Source: PALSA-1006 sp037140475
GTDB taxonomy: Bacteria; Pseudomonadota; Gammaproteobacteria; Burkholderiales; Gallionellaceae
Reading direction: 5' to 3'
Assembly: GCA_037140475.1 (NCBI GenBank)
Contig: JBAXEJ010000069.1
Location: forward strand, 1-10,808
DNA: 10,808 bases
Below the pieces are notes generated by a model. The model ran no database searches. It was not told the origin of the DNA and saw only the letters and a program-made list of their open reading frames with translations. A program made the position numbers and the translations under genes. Below, piece after piece: positions 7,170 to 10,808 of the stretch; within the stretch, counting starts at the first letter, position 1; each line of letters starts with the position of its first letter.

Positions 7170-7698
7170 ATAAACGCGGAATAAACCGCATCGCCACCGT
7201 ATTCATACAGTAACGTAGTCCTGTGGGCTTGGGACCATCATCAAACACATGACCCAGATGCGCATCACATAACGCACACTGCACTTCGGTGCGCACCATG
7301 CCAAAAGCGCGATCAACAATTTCATGCACGTTTTCTGCTGAAATCGGTTGCCAAAAACTAGGCCAGCCAGTCTTAGAATCGTATTTTGTTTTCGCGTCAA
7401 ACAGGGCGTTATCGCAACACACGCAACGATACAAGCCTAGTTCATGCCGGTCGTAACCTGGTTGTGAAAATGCACGCTCCGTACCCTGCTGCCGGGTAAC
7501 CGCATAAGCGAGTGGCGACAATCGCTTTTTCCATTCAGCATCCTGCTTCACTTTGCTCAGCGTAGTTCGGCCGAGCGGCTTACCTTGATCCGAGAACTGC
7601 ATAATCGTCACCTGAATCGGCTCTGCTGCTGCGCAGCTAGCACTTGTCGGCCATAAGGCAATAGCAGGGATTGTCATTAAAAACTCTCGACGTTGCAT
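7168..7698 (-). CDS. msrB: Exported peptide methionine-R-sulfoxide reductase MsrB with Tat-like signal
   Basis: A 176-residue enzyme that reduces the R-epimer of methionine sulfoxide in proteins. The start at 7698 is decided by a GGAGGT seven bases upstream; longer frames back to 7800 lack this support. The N-terminus MQRREFLMTIPAIAL has an early twin arginine followed by FL and a hydrophobic stretch, which looks like a Tat signal. A Cys at 22 (SASC) is a poor lipobox. The MsrB domain shows the zinc ligands C92/C95 (CVCC) and C141/C144 (CALC), TGWPSFW, AHLGHVFDDGP-PTGLRYCMN with catalytic Cys164, and the closing RFIP. The position before GWPSF, a resolving cysteine in E. coli and PilB, is Thr110. 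Together with dipZ and msrA this forms a complete periplasmic methionine-sulfoxide repair set. A MITE-like repeat separates it from dipZ, so co-transcription requires read-through of about 160 bases. Confidence 0.94.
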   Translation of the reverse strand: MQRREFLMTIPAIALWPTSASCAAAEPIQVTIMQFSDQGKPLGRTTLSKVKQDAEWKKRLSPLAYAVTRQQGTERAFSQPGYDRHELGLYRCVCCDNALFDAKTKYDSKTGWPSFWQPISAENVHEIVDRAFGMVRTEVQCALCDAHLGHVFDDGPKPTGLRYCMNTVAMRFIPRL

Positions 7699-7705
7699 GT
7701 TGATG

Positions 7706-7711
7706 ACCTCC
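7706..7711 (-). promoter_or_regulatory. Strong Shine-Dalgarno of msrB
   Basis: GGAGGT on the minus strand, seven bases before the ATG at 7698. It fixes the start of msrB so that the protein begins with the twin-arginine signal sequence. It also shows that the 34-codon longer frame (from 7800) is not the real N-terminus. Confidence 0.8.
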
Positions 7712-7788
7712 ATCAAGACAATAGAACTGCGCCTAGTAAAACACGAATCGACCGACACAACATAGGAATAAAAAACCAGATTTCTCGG

Positions 7789-7794
7789 TATAAT
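7789..7794 (+). promoter_or_regulatory. Candidate -10 element for the HDOD gene
   Basis: A perfect TATAAT lies in the 150-base gap between the divergent msrB and HDOD genes, about 55 bases before the HDOD ATG. That leaves a leader of roughly 45-50 bases. The hexamer 17 bases upstream (GAATAA) is a poor -35, so an activator or another sigma form may be needed. No convincing msrB promoter was found on the opposite strand of this gap. Confidence 0.4.
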
Positions 7795-7848
7795 TCCCAA
7801 TCAAATTCCGACCTTCGTGTCTCACATATCGTTCACTTGATTGACACT

Positions 7849-8700
7849 ATGAGCAATTCAGCACAACTCAATGAGCAGGCCTCGCTAGACAAGATTCTAG
7901 GTAGCCAAATTAATATCCCTCCGCAACCCTCAATCCTGCTAGAAATTGAACATCTCATTAACAAACCCAACAACCAACTCTCTGCCATTGGCGACTTAAT
8001 TACGAAAGATGTCGGGCTGAGCGCCGCAATTTTTAGGCTGGTCAACTCGTCCTATTACAAATCGTCGATGCAAATTACCAGCATCCAAAAAGCAATTACT
8101 GTTTTGGGAATGACACAGGTTGCTAATTTGATTAAGGGGCTTTCTCTACGCAAGGCGATTGGCGGGCAAGAGGTCGCCTACGAAAAATTTTGGGAGCGCT
8201 CAGAAGAGATCGCGACGCTCAGTGGAATTATTGCTGCAAAACAAATTTCCGCCTGCAATATCGCGGTGGATCAAGCCTACATGGCAGGTTTGTTTCACGA
8301 GTGTGGCGTACCCATTTTGATGCAACGCTTCCCAGAGTATTGCCAAACTTTTCGCATTAATCAGGGAAGCAATTGGCCAGATTTTCGCGAAGAAGATAAG
8401 CGCTTCAACACCGACCACACCGTGGTTGGATATATGGTGACGATGCACTGGAATTTACCTACCTTTATTTGCCAAGCGGTGCGCTTTCATCATGATCGTT
8501 TAAACACTGACCATGCGGCGCTAACGCTCGTTTCTATCTTGCAATTAGCACGTCATCTGCACAATTTGATTCACCACGTTAAAGACGCTGAATGGGCTAA
8601 GTTTAGCGGATCAATTTTTGATGAAATTGGGATTCATAAAGACAGCTCAGACGAATTCATGGAAGACGTATTAGAAATATTTAATCAAGAACAATCTTAA
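7849..8700 (+). CDS. HDOD-domain protein (stand-alone signalling output domain)
   Basis: A 283-residue soluble protein almost wholly made of one HDOD domain (about residues 20-235). Matching patterns are INIPPQPSILLEIEHLI, a TKDVGLSAAIFRLVNSSYY helix pair, ITSIQKAITVLGM, and YMAGLFHECGVPILMQRFPEY, in which the HD metal pair of true HD phosphohydrolases is replaced by H150-E151. VVGYMVTMHWNLP and AVRFHHD follow. HDOD proteins are regulatory, in several cases linked to cyclic-di-GMP or chemosensory control, and generally lack known catalysis. No receiver or GGDEF domain is attached, so its input is unknown. The ATG at 7849 is chosen because the domain begins soon after it; the open frame back to 7693 would overlap the msrB start. 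No good ribosome site is seen. It is divergent from msrB and convergent with zapE, sharing the stop-codon bases. Confidence 0.88.
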   Translation: MSNSAQLNEQASLDKILGSQINIPPQPSILLEIEHLINKPNNQLSAIGDLITKDVGLSAAIFRLVNSSYYKSSMQITSIQKAITVLGMTQVANLIKGLSLRKAIGGQEVAYEKFWERSEEIATLSGIIAAKQISACNIAVDQAYMAGLFHECGVPILMQRFPEYCQTFRINQGSNWPDFREEDKRFNTDHTVVGYMVTMHWNLPTFICQAVRFHHDRLNTDHAALTLVSILQLARHLHNLIHHVKDAEWAKFSGSIFDEIGIHKDSSDEFMEDVLEIFNQEQS

Positions 8701-9848
8701 ATCCCCCCGCTGGGCAACGTCAGTGTCACCCCCTCCGCTTGATGCGGCAGTGCCAAATAGTCACGGGACTGCATCTCGATAAGCCGACTGACCGTACGCG
8801 CGAACTCACCACCCTGCACAGCGTAAATTTCCTGCGGCACCGCCGCCGCAGAAATGACTAATTTCACCCGCTTGTCGTAAAACACATCGACTAGCCATGT
8901 GAAGCGCTGTACTGCGGGCGCATCCTCTGCTGCCAGTTTCGGAATGTGCGATAAAAAGACGGTATGGAATTGATGCGCAATTTCTAAATAGTCAGTTTGA
9001 TCACGCGGCCCGCCGCAGAGCGCCATGAAATCAAACCACGCCATACCATGCCCCAACTTGCGTACAGGAATTGCCCGCCCTAGTATTTCAATTTGTTTTA
9101 CATTTTGCTGCGCAAGTGGATTCATTCGCTCAAATAGCTCAGTCATACGGATATCGCTCTGAGCATCCGCAGGCGTCAAAAATAACGAATCACGCGTCAT
9201 TTCTCGTAAACGATAATCGCTACCGCCATCCACATTGAGCACACGCAACTCGCGTTTTAATAATTCAATCGTGGGGAGAAATTTCTGCCGCTGCAAACCA
9301 TTGGGATAGAGTCCATCGGGTGGATAATTAGAGGTGGTCATCAGCACCACGCCGCGCTCGAACATTGCCTCAAACAAGCGACCGAGAATCATCGCATCTG
9401 CAATGTCACTGACATGAAATTCGTCAAAGCATAACAATCGAGTGGATTTGGCGATATTGTCAGCCAGTGCCAAGAGCGGGTCTTTCTCACTCGCCAACCG
9501 TTTCATTTCATGATGCACTTCGGCCATGAAATTATGAAAGTGAATACGACGCTTACGTTGGTAAGGAACGCAGTCGAAAAAAACATCCATCAAAAAACTT
9601 TTGCCGCGCCCCACGCCACCCCAAAAATATAGGCCCTTAGGTACGTCTGGGCTAAGCAAACTGCGGCCTAAAAAATGGTTACGCTTGGCTTTGAAATCGA
9701 CCAGTTGATGCCATAGCTCATCTAAAACAACAATTGCCTTTTCTTGTGCTTCATCGTGAATAAAGCCCGGCTTCTCACGCATGGCTTGATACCAGCCTTT
9801 AGGGCTCATGCTGCCATCAGAGGAAGGGGAGAACAGATGTTGCGACAT
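8697..9848 (-). CDS. zapE: ZapE / AFG1-like P-loop ATPase
   Basis: A 383-residue AFG1-family ATPase. In E. coli, ZapE associates with the FtsZ ring and affects its stability; mitochondrial relatives (Lace1/Afg1) act in protein quality control. Visible motifs: Walker A GGVGRGKS (residues 77-84, with FLMDVFF after it), RIHFHNFM, Walker B LLCFDEFHVSDI (D142, E143), and a sensor-like TTSNYPPDGLY. The C-terminal half includes WFDFMALCGGPR-Q-DYLEIA and FTWLVDVFYDKRVKL, both typical of the family. Length is normal. The ATG at 9848 fits the family N-terminus, but only a weak ribosome-site-like GAAG precedes it. The MITE-like copy B ends 11 bases upstream, so the leader of this gene is largely that element. 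The 3' end overlaps the stop codon of the HDOD gene, which is on the opposite strand. Confidence 0.94.
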   Translation of the reverse strand: MSQHLFSPSSDGSMSPKGWYQAMREKPGFIHDEAQEKAIVVLDELWHQLVDFKAKRNHFLGRSLLSPDVPKGLYFWGGVGRGKSFLMDVFFDCVPYQRKRRIHFHNFMAEVHHEMKRLASEKDPLLALADNIAKSTRLLCFDEFHVSDIADAMILGRLFEAMFERGVVLMTTSNYPPDGLYPNGLQRQKFLPTIELLKRELRVLNVDGGSDYRLREMTRDSLFLTPADAQSDIRMTELFERMNPLAQQNVKQIEILGRAIPVRKLGHGMAWFDFMALCGGPRDQTDYLEIAHQFHTVFLSHIPKLAAEDAPAVQRFTWLVDVFYDKRVKLVISAAAVPQEIYAVQGGEFARTVSRLIEMQSRDYLALPHQAEGVTLTLPSGGI

Positions 9849-9859
9849 ATGTGCGCTTC

Positions 9860-9981
9860 AAAAATCTAAATTTAGTTGCAATACTGCGTTATTCACAAAA
9901 AAATTACTCCTTACATATTAGAAATATGCCGCGTCGCATTTTTTTGCTCGCGCCTTGTCTTGCTTATAACTTTAAATTTTT
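9860..9981 (-). mobile_element. MITE-like dispersed repeat, copy B (122 bp)
   Basis: The second copy of the element at 7049-7169, in opposite orientation. Read on the minus strand it starts AAAAATTTAAAGTTATAAGC and ends CTAAATTTAGATTTTT. The two ends match as imperfect inverted repeats at about 19 of 25 positions. The central hairpin is CATATT-AGA-AATATG (9914-9928). The block ATGTAAGGAGTAATTTTTT is identical in both copies. It fills most of the 162 bases between zapE and the thioredoxin gene. No open reading frame of its own and no obvious target duplication are present. Confidence 0.75.
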
Positions 9982-10010
9982 AGAAATGCCCTTAAGGCAG
10001 CTACCTGTTT

Positions 10011-10382
10011 TTACTCGGACACTTTTGACGAAGGCCCAGCTTGGTGCGTCGCAATGAATTTATCAATAAAGTTGCGCAAAAAACCTTCCGTCTGTGAGCT
10101 ATGAAAACGATCCACTTCCACACCATGGCTATAGGCAATCACCGTCGGAAAACCTCGCACCTTATGACGCCCCGCAATTTTCATATTTTCATCGGCATCT
10201 ACAATACCCAAAATAAATTTGCCGTTATAAGCAAACACCATTTTGTGCAGCAGCGGGCCCAATACTTTGCATGGGCCACACCACTCCGCACTAATATCAA
10301 GCAATACAGGCAACTCGTGTGATTTGGCAATCACTAACTCATCAAAAGTATCTTCTTCAACGTTGTAAGAAAAATCGCTCAT
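10011..10382 (-). CDS. Single-domain cytoplasmic thioredoxin-like protein (CnoX/YbbN N-domain type)
   Basis: A 123-residue thioredoxin fold without signal peptide. The active site is AEWCGPCK with C35 and C38, the cis-proline is P79 in RGFPT, and VDADEN matches the thioredoxin beta-3 region. The stretch CKVLGPLLHKM is closer to the N-terminal domain of CnoX/YbbN than to classical thioredoxin A, but the TPR region of CnoX is missing. The region ends with a short polar tail (THQAGPSSKVSE). It is a dithiol reductase by motif; its substrate is unknown. It begins 21 bases after the murJ stop on the same strand, so the two are probably co-transcribed. It could in principle supply electrons to DipZ, but this is speculation. 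Confidence 0.9.
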   Translation of the reverse strand: MSDFSYNVEEDTFDELVIAKSHELPVLLDISAEWCGPCKVLGPLLHKMVFAYNGKFILGIVDADENMKIAGRHKVRGFPTVIAYSHGVEVDRFHSSQTEGFLRNFIDKFIATHQAGPSSKVSE

Positions 10383-10403
10383 CTCTTCACCCTATTAAAA
10401 TAA

Positions 10404-10808
10404 TTAGCTTGCGCCACGCTTGGAAAAATCTTTTAGCCTAAACCCGAGTACCCACAACACTGCAAAGTAGGACACCACGCCAGCCACTACCAGCCAGGTC
10501 AAGTGAATGATGCGCGACCAGCCATGTGTCGTCAGCCAATGCTGCTCGCTCCCCATACCAAGCCACAATACCAGACCCAACACCAGCAATGCCGAGGCTA
10601 TTTTGAAGAGGAACTTACCCCAACCTGGCTCTGGCGTGTAAATGCCACGCTTGCGCAACAAATAAAACAAAGCGCCCGAATTAAAACAAGAACCGAGACC
10701 AATCGCTAGCGCCAGTCCCGCGTGTTGAATCCAACCAATGAAGAGCAAATTCATCACCTGTGTAGCAAGCAAAGTGATAATGCCAATCTTCACCGGTGTC
10801 TTAATATC
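10404..10808 (-). CDS. murJ: Lipid II flippase MurJ, C-terminal part (5' end beyond window)
   Basis: The last 134 codons of MurJ (MviN), the inner-membrane flippase that moves lipid II to the periplasmic face for peptidoglycan synthesis. The frame is open to the right edge and starts within DIKTPVKIGIITLLATQVMN, which matches the E. coli region NIKTPVKIAIVTLILTQ. Following marks are the AGLALAIGLGSCFNSGALFYLLRKRGIYTPEPGW pattern and the final helices with YFAVLWVLGFRLKDFSKR. Four TM helices (TM11-14 equivalents) are visible. The GTG at 10793 is internal, not a start. The thioredoxin gene follows 21 bases downstream. Confidence 0.95.
   Translation of the reverse strand, partial: DIKTPVKIGIITLLATQVMNLLFIGWIQHAGLALAIGLGSCFNSGALFYLLRKRGIYTPEPGWGKFLFKIASALLVLGLVLWLGMGSEQHWLTTHGWSRIIHLTWLVVAGVVSYFAVLWVLGFRLKDFSKRGAS

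Larger units (their letters stand above)
7049..9981. repeat. Inverted-repeat pair bracketing msrB, HDOD gene and zapE
   Basis: Copies A (7049-7169) and B (9860-9981) of the MITE-like element face each other as inverted repeats around about 2.7 kb. The arrangement could allow inversion of the enclosed block by recombination, or could simply be two independent insertions. The element arms are about 84% identical, which would make homologous inversion inefficient. Confidence 0.6.

Noticed and set aside
7699..7800. 34-codon N-terminal extension of MsrB
   Set aside because: The GGAGGT seven bases before the ATG at 7698 and the twin-arginine signal directly after it fix the shorter start.
7693..7848. 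52-codon N-terminal extension of the HDOD gene
   Set aside because: It would begin inside the msrB start region, reads as polar low-similarity sequence, and precedes the candidate -10 at 7789. The HDOD domain needs only the ATG at 7849.
7049..9981. Composite transposon flanked by the two repeats
   Set aside because: There is no transposase gene and no target duplication at the outer ends, and the enclosed genes (msrB, HDOD, zapE) look native. Two separate MITE-like insertions fit better.
9982..10010. Rho-independent terminator after the thioredoxin gene
   Set aside because: GCCTTAAGGGC on the minus strand forms only a 3-4 bp stem with no proper T-run. It is too weak to call.

Overview
The window looks like a Gram-negative proteobacterial chromosome segment of intermediate GC. 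The evidence is an outer-membrane phospholipase A, a periplasmic redox system, the ZapE cell-division ATPase and the lipid II flippase MurJ. I lean towards a betaproteobacterium (possibly Neisseriales-like), but that is an impression from the gene set, not a proof. It is almost fully coding, with no gene-free stretch above about 200 bases. I saw no rRNA, tRNA, CRISPR array or transposase gene.

Left part (1-7698, minus strand): a run of five co-directional genes that reads as an envelope repair operon. In transcription order: msrB (periplasmic methionine-R-sulfoxide reductase with a Tat-like signal), dipZ (CcdA-like membrane electron carrier fused to a periplasmic thioredoxin domain and a C-terminal module), msrA (secreted methionine-S-sulfoxide reductase), pldA (outer-membrane phospholipase A), and a very large membrane sensor. 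The sensor has a DctB-like Cache domain, four PAS domains, a SpoIIE-type phosphatase and the start of a HATPase domain, and it runs off the left edge. DipZ would carry reducing power across the inner membrane to the two Msr enzymes. Both Msr enzymes appear to lack the usual resolving cysteine.

Right part (7849-10808): a plus-strand HDOD-domain gene diverges from msrB and converges on zapE, with the two stop codons overlapping. Further right, on the minus strand, are a single-domain thioredoxin and the C-terminal end of murJ, which enters from the right edge.

The most striking non-coding structure is a pair of about 121-bp dispersed repeats at 7049-7169 and 9860-9981. They are in opposite orientation, about 84% identical by hand alignment, have imperfect terminal inverted repeats and a central small hairpin, and look like a MITE. 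One copy sits between msrB and dipZ and touches the msrB stop codon. The other ends 11 bases before the zapE start. Together they bracket the block msrB-HDOD-zapE as inverted repeats.
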